From: Porpolomopsis calyptriformis
Lineage: Eukaryota > Basidiomycota > Agaricomycetes > Agaricales > Hygrophoraceae
DNA: 64,000 nucleotides
Assembly (NCBI GenBank): GCA_951640195.1
Contig: OX621163.1
Span: forward strand, 682,001-746,000
Reading direction: 5' to 3'
The notes beneath the pieces are model-generated. The model was not told where the DNA came from. It worked only from the letters and a program-made list of their open reading frames with translations, and did no database searches. Position numbers and translations under genes: made by a program. This document shows positions 10,362 to 23,019 of the stretch, one piece after another; the stretch's first letter is position 1, and each line of letters starts with the position of its first letter.

Positions 10362-13300
10362 ATGGTCGAAGCAGCTTTCCATATGCCGGGATACGTTTAT
10401 GCACTTCACGACTTTCATCCCGAACACGAGGACGAGGTTTCGTTTCACGCCGGCGAACGCATTGAGGTGCTCGATAAGGACGATCTTTACGGCGATGGGT
10501 GGTGGCAGGTAAGCATCAAGCTTTTACTTTTGTCATTTCACGGAGTACGAAATGGGAGTCTCCTGTCCGATTATGCACGCCGCTTGAGCCGATGATGCAG
10601 GAAGCACACTTGGGTGGACATAGAAGGCCGGAAGACTTCCGCCCGCTACTGCTGCTGGCCGTTTGTCTTTCTGCGCCGGTTCTTGTCTTTCAATATTTCA
10701 AATGCCCGAGTCCGGGGTAGTTTGAAATATTTAACCCTTAGTGCAGTCCATGCTTGTCATGGAGCATTTTACTGCCAGGTGCAGTGGCTTGAGATAGTCC
10801 CCGCAAAGCCTGCTACCTTAAAGCGGCGGAAAAGAGTTTTTGATGACCGGAATGGTCTTCGAAGCTTACTATGGTTGGCCCACGCCGTTCCCGCGCGGCT
10901 AGCCATTGAAAACTTCAACTCCAACTTTGAGAGTCTCAACTCAACAATTCAAACATTCCTCGTTTGTCGTCATGAATCGTTTAGTCACCATGTTCTCGTC
11001 CTTCTCTTTTCAGGGTCGAAACACCTCCGGCAAGACAGGTCTGTTTCCAGAAAGCTACACCTCTCCTTTACCACCCTCTGCCAGCCCTGTCACCATTTCA
11101 TCTTCATTACCGTCGAACACATCAGCAGTCGATCAGGGGCCTCAGCCTAAAACACTCCTGCAGCCGTTGCCGGAGGAGTCGGAATCCGAGTCCCTCAACG
11201 TTTCCACGTTGGCAGTGAATGCCGTTGCGTCGCCAACCACACACCTTAACGGTCATGACTCAAGTAGTGAAAACGCACTCACGAATGACAATAGCGACTT
11301 GAAAGGTGCCGTGAACGGGAATGTCTCCGGGGATGGAGAGGTCATGAAGGCGACTTTGACTGATGTGCAGAGGGCCATCGAGCAGCTGGGGCGAGCGAAG
11401 AGCGACCATGATGGGGATGGTGCTAGAAGCTTCAGTTTCGCAAGCTCGGGGATTGGCGATCGGGATACGGAAAATGAGACTGAGACGGACACCGATTTTG
11501 ATGCCGACAGGGAGAGTGATGCTGCGGGAGGTGAAAACTGGCACAGGGGGGCCAGAAGGAAGTTGGCGGAGAAGGCGAGGAGGGCGGTCCAGGAAGCTGA
11601 GAAATTGGAGATGATGATGAGCGGGATCGAGCCGACCCGGAATCTGGTGCCTCCCATCCAAGTCGAGCTTAGTGATGAAAGCGAAGGAGAGGATGAGGAA
11701 CACACTCATCACCCGGGTCCTTACGATGTGGAAAGGCAACATCCCCATATCCCCGAGGAAGACGAAGGGCAGGAAGATAGACGTGAAGCACCATCCACGA
11801 ATACGACCTTGAAAAAAGACACAGAGGTCTCGGATGCAAATGACCAGGAGGATCTGAATCTTCCCGCTCTAGATGAATCACAACTGTTGACGGCCACCGC
11901 AACTCGCACCTCGTTTCCCTCCTCCGTACGTCAGCTGCCCACCCCACCGGCTCAAAATCACATACAGGAGGAAACGAATAAGTCTTTTTTGCCGTATCAT
12001 GCTCGCACCCCTTCAGCTGGGCGTGAGGTTCAAGCCGATCCGATTGGATCAACTTCGAGTGCGCCGAGAAATGGGACGTCCGTCTCGCAGCACAGCAGCG
12101 TCGCCTCCTCTGCAGCATTGATGAGCTCGTCTCAGTCTTCTTCAACCCAAGTTCCTACACCTATATCTATATCGATGACTCCACTCCACGAGCCAGAGAA
12201 AAAAGTGCAAGGAAAGGCTCCACCTTCGGAATGGAGCGTAACAGACGTCGTCGAATGGCTAAAAAGCAAAGGTTTTGATCAGGATGTCTGTGATAAATTC
12301 ACGGGTTCGTACTCCTCAAGAGTGGTGATATCAATTCTGATGGTATTCGTGTTTTACCAGAGCAAGAAATCACTGGTGATGTTCTGCTCGAACTCGATGT
12401 CAACCTTCTCAAAACCGAAATTGGCATAATGGCATTTGGGAAACGCATGCGTATCGCGAATGCGATAACAGACCTTCGACGTCCACCATCCATAATATAC
12501 TCGGATCACCCCGTGACACCACATTCACCCCTACATCGTCTCTCAAATCCGCTTACTCTCCCATTCAACACCGCAAGCTCAAGTAATTCGCGGGATCAAT
12601 CCCAGGCTCTTCCCCAAGCACACATGTACTCACATGGGCACTCCCAAAGTATACAAAGTTCCGGGCAACCCTCGTTACATGGCCCACCAACTCCAGGATT
12701 TTTCCCAGTGAGTCCAGAGAGTGCGCCCCGCACTGGAGATATGCCTGGTAGTCCCGGTTTTGTGACTGCCCCAATCATGAACGGCGAACGGGAAGAGAAC
12801 AGAACGATATCGGACGGGTCTATGATGAACGGGAGTTTCGCTGATGCCGTCGAGCGTGCTGTTATTGGTTTGGGTATCGGCTACGATCGCATCCTTAATG
12901 ACGTAGGTCTTTCGTTCGTATTGTTGGGTGATGGAGTAAATGTTGATTGCGGCTGTTATGGACCTGCGCAGAAGAATCGACCGCATCAATTGACGGTATC
13001 ACCTAGTGATAGTGCTCTTCACAAGATGGCACAAATGTCTTCAACAGCTCCAGAGGACGGGGAGGAAGAGGCGGCCGTTCTGAGCGAGGTATGTCTTAAC
13101 CAGCTTCGTGACGTTTCCCTAGGAAGGGTAACATTTACTCGTGGTGGTTAGGGTGAGGTTGCACACGCTCCTCATGGTATGAGGAAGCGTCTGTTTGGCC
13201 GGTCGCAGGATTCGAGTGCCACCAACAAGGACAAGGATAAAGACAAACGCTCCTCTGACCCTTCCAGTTCTAAATCGTCCGGACGCATTTCAAAAAGGCG

Positions 13301-15036
13301 TCCGACATCCTTGTCTCCCGATGTCTCGCCGACGAAAGAACTTAGCAGAGACGATAGCGTTGCGAGTGTTCCGATCCGCGGCATGAGAGGCAGGAAGACC
13401 TCTGATTCAGGGAAGTCGGGTGAACGATTGAGTCTGTTCGGGACTACATTTGGTGCACCACTGGGGAAGAGTCGGAAGCCGGCGCCTAGGTATTCTTCGT
13501 ATGGGTCACTATTTGTTAGTCGAGTATCACACTCATTATTCATGTCAACAGCACATCCGAAATTGCTGATTCTCAGATGGAGAAGGGTTCAAGTCTCAGT
13601 ATAACCCGGTTATACGGGCACGGAGGCAAGAAAGGGAAATCTCTGGACCAGTCTCCGACGGATTCTAAATTCCAATTCCAAGGGAGGGACAGCTCTTCAA
13701 GCAAAGACCGAAAGGAGAAAGATCCTGCACTCCTCCGTAAAAGAGCTTCGCCTATGCCAGGTTCCCTGAAGCCTGGACTGAGCATAGTCGAGCAAATTGG
13801 GGAGGTAGACTATAGCGGGTGGATGCGCAAACGAGGAGATCGGTATAATAATTGGAAACAAAGGTATTTCGTTCTGAAAGGCCCGCATTTGTATTGTTTA
13901 AAAAGCGACAGCAAGACGGTGGGGCGAACCTATAATGACTGTTTCCAGAAATTGATGCTAAATTAAATTCCTTGGGAACAGGAAACAAAAATCAAGGGTT
14001 ATATCAACATCGTTGGCTACAAAGTGGTTGCAGATGAAAATGCTAATCCCGGGCGATATGCATTCAAAATTATCCACGAATCGGACAAAACACATTTCTT
14101 TAGTTCTGACGAAAAGGTTGTTGTTCGAGAGTGGATGAAGGCCATCATGAAGGCAACCATTGGACGAGATTACACCAGTGAGCATTACAACACCTGTTTT
14201 GTGAATAATTTCTTGAACACGGTGGGTGTAGAACCGGTTATATCCTCATGCAATATACCGACAATACCGCTTACGGTGGCGCAAGCGATGAATCCCGCAC
14301 CGCGGCCTCCATCCCCAACCGCCCGGGATGCGACACAGAAGGCTCTTCGACGAGAGAATCCTAATCAGTTATCGAGCCGTGATGCTCGCGTTCTCATGGG
14401 GCTTCCATCGCCTTCAGGCGAGCTGAAGGAAAACGAGCGGCTGAGGCTGGAATCTTTCTTTACAAACGAAACCGTGTCGGACTACATCCCTGTTGTGCGC
14501 GAGGTTTCACCACCAGTAGCTCCGCCCGCCCCGACCCCTCCAAGACCGCCGAGGGATAAACGAGGCAATGGCCCGACAGCAGTGCGTTCGATTAACTTTG
14601 GCCTAGAACGTTGAAAGCTGACCAATTCCTTCTGCAGCCTACGCCGGCTGAACTGAGCCTGATTGAATGGGCAAATGCTCATTTGCCTATTTCACTCCAG
14701 ATAACGGATCCCGCTGGCTCGCTTTGTGGTGGGCTCACCCTCCTCCGGCTGGCTGAATCGATCAGAGGGAAGTGTTCAATTCCGCCGGTTCCAGATTCGG
14801 CGTTCCCCAGCGATCCTAGCGATGAAAAGCTGGAAGGATTGTTCAGGTTGTTTGATTTTCTCCTGGATAACGATGTCAAGATGGGAGCTGTGAGTATCAA
14901 CGATGTGCGACAGGGGAGGAGGGATAAGATTTTGCAGTTGTTGAAAGCGTTGAAGGCTTGGGAGGATAAACGTAAGGCGTTTGGACAGGGGGGTGTTGGG
15001 GCTGGTGTTACGGGCGTTTCTTCTGGCTGGAATTAA
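10362..15036 (+). CDS. Boi/Pob1-type polarity protein (SH3-SAM-PH-CH)
   Basis: A scaffold for polarised growth and exocytosis at the plasma membrane, by homology to yeast Boi1/2 and fission yeast Pob1. Nine exons join to exactly 1,248 residues. The SH3 domain is split by the first intron (YALHDFHPEHEDEVSFHAGE, DGWWQ, then GRNTSGKTGLFPESY). The SAM domain is at about 455-520 (WSVTDVVEWLKSKGF, ITGDVLLELDVNLLKTEIGI). The PH domain is at about 900-1005 (YSGWMRKRGDRYNNWKQRYF, FKIIHESDKTHFFSSDE). The C-terminal 110 residues resemble a calponin-homology domain (SLIEWANAHLP, GLTLLRLAESIRGK, DKILQLLKALKAWED). Linkers are acidic and Ser/Pro-rich. Exons 1 and 2 are separated by an unusually long intron of about 505 bp. 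Confidence 0.9.
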
Positions 15037-15180
15037 GACAAGGAACGGACTTGTTGAATTATTTTATTACCATCTGTTTTTTGCACATTCGGTTATTCGT
15101 ATGCACTTTGATTATATAATATTGACTCCGGTGCCGAAATGAACCGCTGAGCGCTATTTGACTTGCTTTTGGAAACGACC

Positions 15181-15646
15181 ATGTTGATCAAAGTAAAGGC
15201 AAGCTATCCTCTGATGGTTATGATCAACGAGCTGCATGCTGACCGTTTCATAGACCTTAACAGGCAAGGAGGTACCCAGACCCACCTGACACAATCCATT
15301 CTGTCACTTATTCGTTGTTCTCTGTCCACCCAGATCGAGCTAGATATCGATGCGGATGACAAGGCGAGTGGTTTGCTACCTTTTACCGTATTCTCTCCTG
15401 TTTATCCACGCTCTACAGATCACGCGTATCAAGGAGAAGGTCGAGGAACAGTCGGGTGTGCCGCCACCGCAGCAGAGACTGATTTTTGGTGGGAGACAGA
15501 TGTGCGTGCCAAAGACCGATCGATAACGGTCTACCCTTTGCTGAAAAGTACTTCTCAACAGGCCTGATGAGAAAACTGCGAAGGACTTCAATATCACAGC
15601 TGGAGCAGTGCTACATCTCGTTCTTGCATTACGTGGCGGACAATGA
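15181..15646 (+). CDS. RUB1: NEDD8/Rub1 ubiquitin-like modifier
   Basis: A ubiquitin-like protein conjugated to cullins. Five exons (18, 18, 30, 83 and 85 nt) give 77 residues: [70 protein letters not shown], ending ALRGG plus one extra Gln that must be removed to expose the C-terminal Gly-Gly. Introns 1 and 3 use GC donors (AAG/GCAAGC at 15199, AAG/GCGAGT at 15364). For intron 1, a GT donor at 15193 would delete the conserved Val-Lys, so the GC site is preferred. A GC donor is also required at intron 3 to restore the ubiquitin fold. The other two introns are GT-AG. Confidence 0.93.
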
Positions 15647-15813
15647 TTACACTATTAATCGGCGCAAGTTTTTCTCATCGCTGTCTAGACAAAGATGATA
15701 GTTCTTCAAAGTAGACATCCGCTTTTCTGTTCCTCTCTCCTCATGGTATAAGCCAATCGAACGTAATATAACAATTTATCTCTTTATTGGAATTGGCCAA
15801 ACCAATGTGGCAC

Positions 15814-16919
15814 TTAAGCGCCAACGATGTCTGCCCCAGGCAGCAGCCATCGAAATGTGATGCTTAATCTAACGCCTCTAGCAATCCAGGCCGGATCATC
15901 GACCTCTCCGTTCTTGCCTTGAACGAGATCGTCCATCTGGCCCTTGATCTCGTGTGTCCAGTCGTAGCGAGCTTCCTCGGAGAGAACCAAGACACTCCGC
16001 TCTGGCAGATACACATCCCAGAATTGCTCTCGATCCCCCTCTTCCTGGCTCGATTCCTTCCGTGGGTGCGCACCACCATCACCCGCCACAGCGCCGGACA
16101 CTTGCCGTTGTCTCCGAAACCTCATCGCGCACCCACTCCCGAGACTGAGGTTGAGGATCCCATCCCCGAAGCGCTGCAACAGATCTACGTGGGAGGATAT
16201 CCCTTCGCCGGGATGATACAAGTTCAACGTGACCTGTCTCGCATGTCTGGGCGCGGTTGGAGGTGGGAACAGGAGGGAATGTGTGCGTGCCGGGAGCGCC
16301 GGTAAGAGGATCTCTTCGAGAGTGGAAAGCAGCGACACTAGGAAGTGAGGCAGACCATTTGAATGAGTGTGTGGCGCGGACGGCCCGCCGTCTGGTAGAA
16401 TCGGGTCAGAGGCGCGCTCGAAGAACATCACTTGATTTATGGTGGTATCTTGGAAATATGTGTTCATGCATTGTTTCATGAGGTCGTCAGCAAGACTCGT
16501 TGGGACGCGCGTGGCTGGAACGAAATAGAGCCCGGGGATAGGCGGGGCGACACGACTAGCCGATGTCCTTGTGGGTTCCGAGCGAAAGGGCGACGAAGGT
16601 GAATGCTCGGGGTCGTCGATATTATCATTGAGCGGTGCAACAAAGAGGGAATCGAGAGAGCTTCCGGTGATTTGTCCGGGGCTCGGAGAGGCCGTGAAGC
16701 TGTCTTGTTTATTCGCAAGGTCGGTTACGATTTCGAGACGGATCCGTTTGCGAACTTTAGAGTCTTCCGAACTGGAGAGAAGATCAGCGGTAGCGACTTG
16801 AAAGATACGCTGAGCGCTATTAGGTCTCTTCCGTTTATCATTGCTCGCTGTGAGTTCAGTGGGCTCGATAAGCGTTCACTTCAGCGAGTTGTAAGCGACA
16901 GACCTGTATGAGCGCCCAT
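15814..16919 (-). CDS. AlkB-like 2-oxoglutarate/Fe(II) dioxygenase
   Basis: Predicted oxidative demethylase or hydroxylase, perhaps acting on nucleic acid. Two exons: a 16-nt first exon (ATG at 16919), then one long exon. The N-terminal 120 residues are disordered with basic clusters (NDKRKRP, KVRKRIR) that look like nuclear signals. The catalytic domain shows LYHPGEGISSHVDLLQRFGD with the Fe-binding His-x-Asp, a later WTHEI His, and the RLSITFRWL motif whose two arginines (R-x5-R) mark AlkB enzymes. All ligands are present. Length is about 350 residues. Substrate (DNA, RNA or protein) cannot be decided. It diverges from the TTC27 gene over 133 bp. Confidence 0.85.
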
Positions 16920-17052
16920 ACCGAACGAGCAATCTAAAAGCGCTCGATTTCTGGAGGCGTTTGATGGCCATCATATCCAGCAGATTTTGAGGGGTATTCG
17001 CCACCAAGCGCTGACTTGCGATTTCCAAGGAAGGTAACCAGCACTTCGATCA

Positions 17053-19832
17053 ATGGATTTACTTGCAGTCGAAATTGCCCTTTTGACAGGAATATGGCCA
17101 GCCAATCCATTGGATTCCCTTCCAAGGCTCTCGGAGCAGGTCGTAAATGGCGCGTTCAGAGACGTTCTCTTGTCTCCCCAGAGTCATCATCTCTTCAAAC
17201 CGGCTTTTTCGTCCGATATCACAACCAATCCCTTAAGTTCCATATTCGAGCTCTCGACCGACGAGGAAGAGACCCCAGAGGATGAACTCACGCGTCTGGC
17301 GCTCGCCATCGCTTGCCTCCATGCCTTCGTGCAGGCCAACTGGACAGGCCCAGACCTAGACGTAACACCCCTCGAAGTCCTCTCCCTCGCTCTCCCTCCA
17401 GACTCTAACCGTCCTCCTCTTACAAACGAAATCCTTAACGAAAAAGCCATCTCAGAACTCGCGTTCGGCGGAGAACCCGTCTATCATCTAATACACCACG
17501 CCACCTTCCTAAGGCTCGCTCAAATCCTACTCTCGCTCCCATACAACCACCTCCCATCAGTCGCGTGGTGGAAACTGCGCTCTATCCTCGTTCACCAACA
17601 GATTCTAGACGAACCGGTTCCCTTTCCGGAAGGCAACGAGCTCTTCAGGTCCCTAGAACCCTTGACGACATCCATCGCATCGGACCCTGGCCTCACTGGT
17701 CGCCTCTTACTTGAACAGGGGTTGCTTGAACATCATTTTACCCATGACAAATCAGCTGCTGATCTCTTCGTGCGAGCAGCCAGAGCTACCGGTCTAGAAT
17801 ATGAGCTCACTGGCGCCCTCGGAAGGCGCACAAAGTTCCAGCAAACCGATCACAGCCAGCTGGTCCTCCTTGCCGAGAGCCACCTCTCTCTATCCGAAAA
17901 ACCGTCCCCATCCGAAAACGCCGATGTTTCGAAAGAAGAGCCGTCCGAGATCGATAATGAGGTAATTCCCCCGGTCCAAGTTCCTGAAACACTCCCATTG
18001 CATGACGACACACTACTTGAACACACGGCATTTACGACATCGGCTCCCACTCTGCAAGGTTCTCGATTGTCTCACCTCAGCCCTGCCTCCCAGCCCGCCT
18101 TACACCCACTCGATCAATGCATACTTCTTTCCCTGTGCCTCAATGTAAAAAATACTTCTCCTTCACACGGGTTGACTACCGAACAGATGTCCCCATATAT
18201 TTCTCGCGTTATCACCCACCCCAGAAATTGGTCAGTACATACGATGGCCCTTCTCATCCGATCGCGCCTCGAGTCTTCCAGAACTCGAACAGTCGAGCGA
18301 TCGACATTACAGTTACAGGCCTTGATTGATCAAATGCCAACGGCAGATTCCACCGTGCCAGAACGACTTTTATACTTCCATTCTATACCCCTTCCGAGCA
18401 GATGGGAAATGGAGCGCGAACTCGCCTTACGTTTTCTGTCCTTGGGAGTCGTCAAATCAGCTTTAGAAATTTTTGAGCGGCTAGAAATGTGGGAAGAAGT
18501 GGCCAAATGTTGGCAAGGAATGGAAAGGCCCGAGAAAGCTGTCGCTATTGTGCGAGATCTCTTGGAAGGCCGGAAACAAGAATCCGAACTGGTTCTCTCA
18601 CGTGGAAAAGTAGCTTCCGGTGATCGAAGACATTTCCTAGATCATTCCAGAGAAGCCAAACTCTGGTGCCTGTTGGGTGATCTCGAGCCAAACGAAGCGC
18701 TCCAGCACTACACTTGTGCCTGGTCTATCTCGAAAGGGACATCTGGGCGTGCGGCAAGATCTCTTGGAGGTTACCATTTTGCGAGAGGGAACTATCACAA
18801 AGCTGTCACATGCTTGCGACATGCGGTCGCGATCAATCCCTTGTTCTCGCGCTCGTGGTTTATCTTGGGTTGTGCGTATGTTCGACAGGAAAATTGGGAA
18901 GGGGCTAGAGAAGCATTTAGCCGTTGCGTTGCGATCGATGAAGAAGATGGCGAAAGCTGGAACAATCTGGCCAGTGTCTACCTTCGCATGAGAACAGGTG
19001 ACAATGATGTCGGAACGAATGCCGAGGTCGGTACCCATTAGTTGAACCCTCCTTCACCTCCAAATCCCATGCACTCACAATTTCTTCGAATTAGGCAGAA
19101 GAAGGCAAAACAAATCATCTAGAAAATGCAACCAAAACGGTCCCCCTCGCGAACAAAATGCTCGCCTTCCGCGCGCTCAAGCAGGGTCTCAAATACAGTT
19201 ACCAGAACTGGAGGATGTGGTCTAACTACATGATCGTTGCAACAGATGTCGGAGAGCTGGCGGAAGCTTGCAGAGCACTGGCCCGGGTAGTAGAAGAGAC
19301 AAGCGCCAAGGCTGGCGCTCGATTCGTTGACGAGGACGTCCTCGAGCGTCTGGTCAATGCCGTGGTAGGGGCGCCCAGGGACACTGCCGAGGCAAATGGG
19401 ACCAAAGAAGACACCGGAGGGAATCCCAACGAGGGCCATGGTTTGTCCAAAAGGTTATCAGACCTCTTCGAGCACATCATACTTCCACGAGTTTCCTCCC
19501 CGCGAGTTTTTCGCTCTTATGCGCGTCTGTTGACGTGGCAGTCGAGGTGGGAAGATGCCCTGAAAGCCTATCTTGACAGCTACCGATCCAACAATGCGGG
19601 AAGAATAGACACCGGTGAAATCGATGCGGAAACGTGGCGAGAGGCAGTGGGTGAAGTGGAGGAAATAGTAGATATTCTGAGGAACTTCGGACCGCGAGTT
19701 GAGGGTTACAAATGGAGATTGCAGGGTCGCAGTATCGTTCGGACATTCATGGGCAAGACGAAAGAGTTTGAAGAGGAGATGGAGTGGCGGAAGCTGAGAC
19801 AACTTCAGCAGGAGTTACGCAACGAGGATTAG
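17053..19832 (+). CDS. TTC27/Emw1-type TPR protein
   Basis: A large tetratricopeptide protein related to human TTC27 and yeast Emw1, an essential factor linked to cell-wall maintenance. Two exons (17053-19026, 19095-19832) give 903 residues. The TPR block spans about 470-720: AREAFSRCVAIDEEDGESWN, NLASVYLRMRTG, and after the intron LAFRALKQGLKYSYQNWRMW, a family hallmark. The C-terminus reads ARLLTWQSRWEDALKAYLDS. The N-terminal half is helical without clear repeats. The start at 17053 fits a divergent arrangement with the AlkB-like gene. Confidence 0.85.
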
Positions 19833-20068
19833 GGTCGTCGCCGCGGGGGGCTAAAAACCATCAAACGACATTTATCTCAACGTGTTGCGAAGATAAAATA
19901 ACCCCGGAAAGTCGGAGAAGCAGCAAAGTATTCTACACGTGTTGTTGGAAGAATGAAAATTTTACCGGAGGCCCACCCGTCCTAAACAAAGGGTAAATCA
20001 ACAGCGCTTGATGATATCAAATGCATACGGTGCCAAGTGTCGAATCTGTCGCAAACCTGTCCCCCACG

Positions 20069-20827
20069 TTACCAATTCAATGACCGAGACATACGGTTCA
20101 TCGTTAGAGTGGTAAGGATTTCAGTCACGATTGGGAGCGCGGCGTGTTTGATAGTAAGGCGAGCGTCGAATTCGTCTTCTGGGTCGCTCAACTCCCACAC
20201 AGCCAAGTGGTTCGAGCGCCCTTCGATGCACTGGAAATGATAGGAAAAAAGTGGGAGGCGCCCCACAAGTGGGAAGGGGATATCTCACCTCCATGCGTTC
20301 AGCCGTGATTTTCCATTTGTAGTCCTTCCCGTTTTGAGCAGTAAAATATCGCGAACTATGGGTTTTGAGGGGGTTAGTGGGATTGCGTATTTTTTGAAAT
20401 AGAATGAACGTACATGCTTCCTTCTTTTTTCTGTCGGATGAGAGATCCCATAGCTTGTGAAGGGCCATTGCCGTAGACGACATAGCCAGGCGCAGTTGCG
20501 GGACCAAAATAAAAAAAGGAATTGCTGGGTCCCATGATACTGGGATGAAGCTGAGACCATTGAGCTTCACGAGTGATCTTAATTACGAGGTTGGGTTCAT
20601 ATGCTGCCTAGGGTAAAAGACGATGAGGATCGGGAGAAAAATCGAAGAGGGGGTTGATGAAATACGGTACCTGTCCCCTAAATGACGAGAGCTGGATTAT
20701 GAGTTTAGGATGATCTGACGAGTACGAAAGATACGCACACAGTGAAGGCAGGCCGACCGTCGAGGTCCTCAAACCGGGTGCTGAATGGGTCTGCGCCAAA
20801 TTGCAGAAGGACATATGGTCCTGACAT
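20069..20827 (-). CDS. DUF6593-like fungal protein
   Basis: Several exons from ATG 20827 read MSGPYVLLQFGADPFSTRFE, PNLVIKITREAQWSQLHPSI, SFFYFGPATAPGYVVYGNGP, SRYFTAQNGKDYKWKITAER and EDEFDARLTIKHAALPIVTE, ending RSLNW. The beta-strand-rich, Trp-containing pattern resembles the uncharacterised DUF6593 family that is abundant in mushrooms. There is no signal peptide or membrane segment. The biological role of the family is unknown. Its 3' end converges with TTC27. Family naming is from memory of the pattern and should be treated as likely, not certain. Confidence 0.6.
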
Positions 20828-21267
20828 GATGAAGAGGGATGAGAACTGTGAGCAAGAAGGTGGTTTTCCGCCATTGCACTGCTCCAGCTCCTTTTTCCAA
20901 CGCATCCAAGCGCCCGATCGGGCATACAGTTTGTAAAAATAAACCACGTGTCGTCCACGAGGCCGAACCATGCGGTTGGCGCACTGCCACTCTGGTGATC
21001 AAATATATGGCAAAAATGACGAAAACGAAACGTTCAAAAATTGGATGATGGACACTTGGAATGAAGGCGCAGAATTGAAACAATAAATTTGACTCAGAGA
21101 CTGGACCACATCCATGGGATCTCGGTTTGCTAACGAAACTATATGCCCTGCGGACTCTCGTAAAAACGATGGCTTGATGGCTCATCAGATGATAGTAATG
21201 CGCCTGAAAGCAGAAACTGATTTACCTCCGAGTACTGGGAATCGTTCGAGACATCGTGAAATCTCAG
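20828..21267. other. Intergenic, no gene seen
   Basis: About 440 bp between the DUF6593-like start and the EMC6 stop. Open frames here (for example 20769-21185 minus) lack recognisable protein character and overlap the neighbouring exon. Probably 5' leader and 3' untranslated sequence. Confidence 0.5.
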
Positions 21268-21713
21268 TCATATACTAGGTGATCAAGGGTGGTCAACGGG
21301 TCGCTTTGGCTCGATTCGGACTGCTTCTCACCGTGAATCACTCCTGGAGAACATCAGAAGACGATTGAATTTGTGATTGGGTACAGCAAACCGGAGAGGG
21401 GCTTACCGTAGAACAAAGTCCAAGCAAGCACAAAAGAGAATATGTTGTCATATCCGGGATTGATCAACTCTCCCAGACCTCCGGCAATGTATTTTGAAGG
21501 CTGTCCGGCGCAATTGAAGATATAGATCGAAAATGAAGTGAGGAGAGTTGACGCCAGGAACAACGCAAAGCCCAGCCAGTTCTCAAGACCTAATATTCCG
21601 GCCACGGCGCCAGCGAAACAGGACGAAATGAATTTTACGGTGGTCAGGGAGCTGTTATGCTGGACATTTGGGGGATAGACCAGCTGAGCTGCTGCCTCTG
21701 TGGTTGTTGACAT
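21268..21713 (-). CDS. EMC6: ER membrane protein complex subunit 6 (EMC6)
   Basis: A core subunit of the EMC insertase, which places transmembrane segments into the ER membrane. Three exons give 109 residues. Family hallmarks are all present: SCFAGAVAGILGLENWLGFA, GQPSKYIAGGLGEL, NPGYDNIFSFVLAWTLFYG, and the short tail VIHVYD restored only after splicing a last exon of ten bases. Hydrophobic helices lie near residues 27-45, 48-68 and 90-106. It is divergent from the aspartate-semialdehyde dehydrogenase gene (130 bp between starts). Confidence 0.93.
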
Positions 21714-21843
21714 GATGGTCCGAGTCTAGCTTTGTTTCTCACGATGGACCCAGCGTTGATAGAAACGATTTGAAGCGCTCAAGCTGCTCTGCGGTGTTCA
21801 GGACGAGCAGGAGAACCTGTCACAAGAATAAGTGTGACAATTG

Positions 21844-23019
21844 ATGACAATGCAGCCAACCCCTCGTCAAATTAAAGTCGGTATCTTAGGAGCAACGGGC
21901 ACGGTGGGCCAGCGATTTATCACGCTTCTAGCTTCCCATCCATGGTTTACCATCGAGGCATTGGCAGCCTCTGCAAGGTCTGCAGGTAAATCATATTCCG
22001 AAGCCACCCATTGGAATCAAGCAACCCCAATACCACCCAATGTTCGAGATATGAGAATAAAGGAATGCAAACCAGAGCACTTCACTGATTGCGCTCTGGT
22101 ATTTTCGGGTCTGGATTCAGACGTGGCAGGTGATATTGGTACGCCTTTGCACTTATTTTATTTTTCTCCAGTCTCGAATGAACGGTCATGTTACACAGAG
22201 TCTGCGTTTCGAGCTGCTGAGCTTGCCGTGTTCTCAAACGCGAAAAATCACCGACGAGATCCCCACACACCTTTGATCGTACCGCTCGTCAATCCTTCTC
22301 ACTTGTGCATGATCCCACAACAACAGTCTTTCCACTCGCCACCCCTGACAAAGGGATTCATCGTCACGAATGCCAACTGTTCCACAACCGGATATGTCAT
22401 TCCACTTGCTGCCCTAGAGAAAGCTTTTGGCCCGATCGAGGCATGCGTCGTCACAACCATGCAAGCCATCTCAGGTGCCGGCTACCCTGGTGTACCCAGC
22501 CTCGATATCATGGACAACGTCATTCCATACATCAGCGGCGAGGAAGAGAAAATGGAGTGGGAAACGGTCAAAATTCTCGGCGGGATCTCTGAAAACAGCG
22601 ATGGCAGCAAGTCCTTCGATATGCATGCCAGCCATCCCTTACGTGTGTCGGCATCCTGCAACCGCGTCCCTGTCATAGACGGGCACACTGAGTGTGTGTC
22701 TGTACGGTTCGCGCGCAGACCACCGCCGAGCCCCCAACAGGTGCGAGAGGCATGCGCGGCTTATAGACCTGATGCGCAAGTGCTTGGTTGCCCTTCGGCT
22801 CCCACTCATGCCATTTCAGTACACGAGGAACCTGATCGGCCGCAGCCCCGTTTGGATCGGTACTACCAAGACGGCGCCGGGGTGTCCATAGGACGTGTGA
22901 GGCAATGCAAGGTTCTGGACATCAAGTTTGTTGTCCTGGCCAATAATGTCTCTATTGGTGCAGCGACAAGCAGCATCATCAATGCGGAGGTCGCAGTTTT
23001 GAAGGGTATTATTAGTTGA
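21844..23019 (+). CDS. HOM2: Aspartate-beta-semialdehyde dehydrogenase
   Basis: Reduces aspartyl-phosphate to aspartate semialdehyde with NADPH, the branch-point step to Thr, Met and Ile. Two exons (60-bp intron at 22139-22198) give 371 residues, the usual fungal length. The Rossmann start is KVGILGATGTVGQRFITLLA. The active-site Cys is in TNANCSTTGYVIPLAALEKA. Substrate-binding residues lie in MQAISGAGYPGVPSLDIMDN and SASCNRVPVIDGHTE. Two ATGs lie close together (21844, 21850); either could serve. The enzyme is absent from animals. Confidence 0.95.
   Translation: MTMQPTPRQIKVGILGATGTVGQRFITLLASHPWFTIEALAASARSAGKSYSEATHWNQATPIPPNVRDMRIKECKPEHFTDCALVFSGLDSDVAGDIGTPLHLFYFSPVSNERSCYTESAFRAAELAVFSNAKNHRRDPHTPLIVPLVNPSHLCMIPQQQSFHSPPLTKGFIVTNANCSTTGYVIPLAALEKAFGPIEACVVTTMQAISGAGYPGVPSLDIMDNVIPYISGEEEKMEWETVKILGGISENSDGSKSFDMHASHPLRVSASCNRVPVIDGHTECVSVRFARRPPPSPQQVREACAAYRPDAQVLGCPSAPTHAISVHEEPDRPQPRLDRYYQDGAGVSIGRVRQCKVLDIKFVVLANNVSIGAATSSIINAEVAVLKGIIS

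Noticed and set aside
11260..12145. Several minus-strand frames over 150 codons
   Set aside because: Antisense to the long acidic second exon of the Pob1/Boi gene; no domain character.
17187..19038. Minus-strand frames opposite TTC27
   Set aside because: Low-complexity shadows of a strongly coding TPR gene.
20769..21185. 138-codon minus-strand frame upstream of the DUF6593-like gene
   Set aside because: It overlaps that gene's first exon in another frame and has no plausible partner exons.
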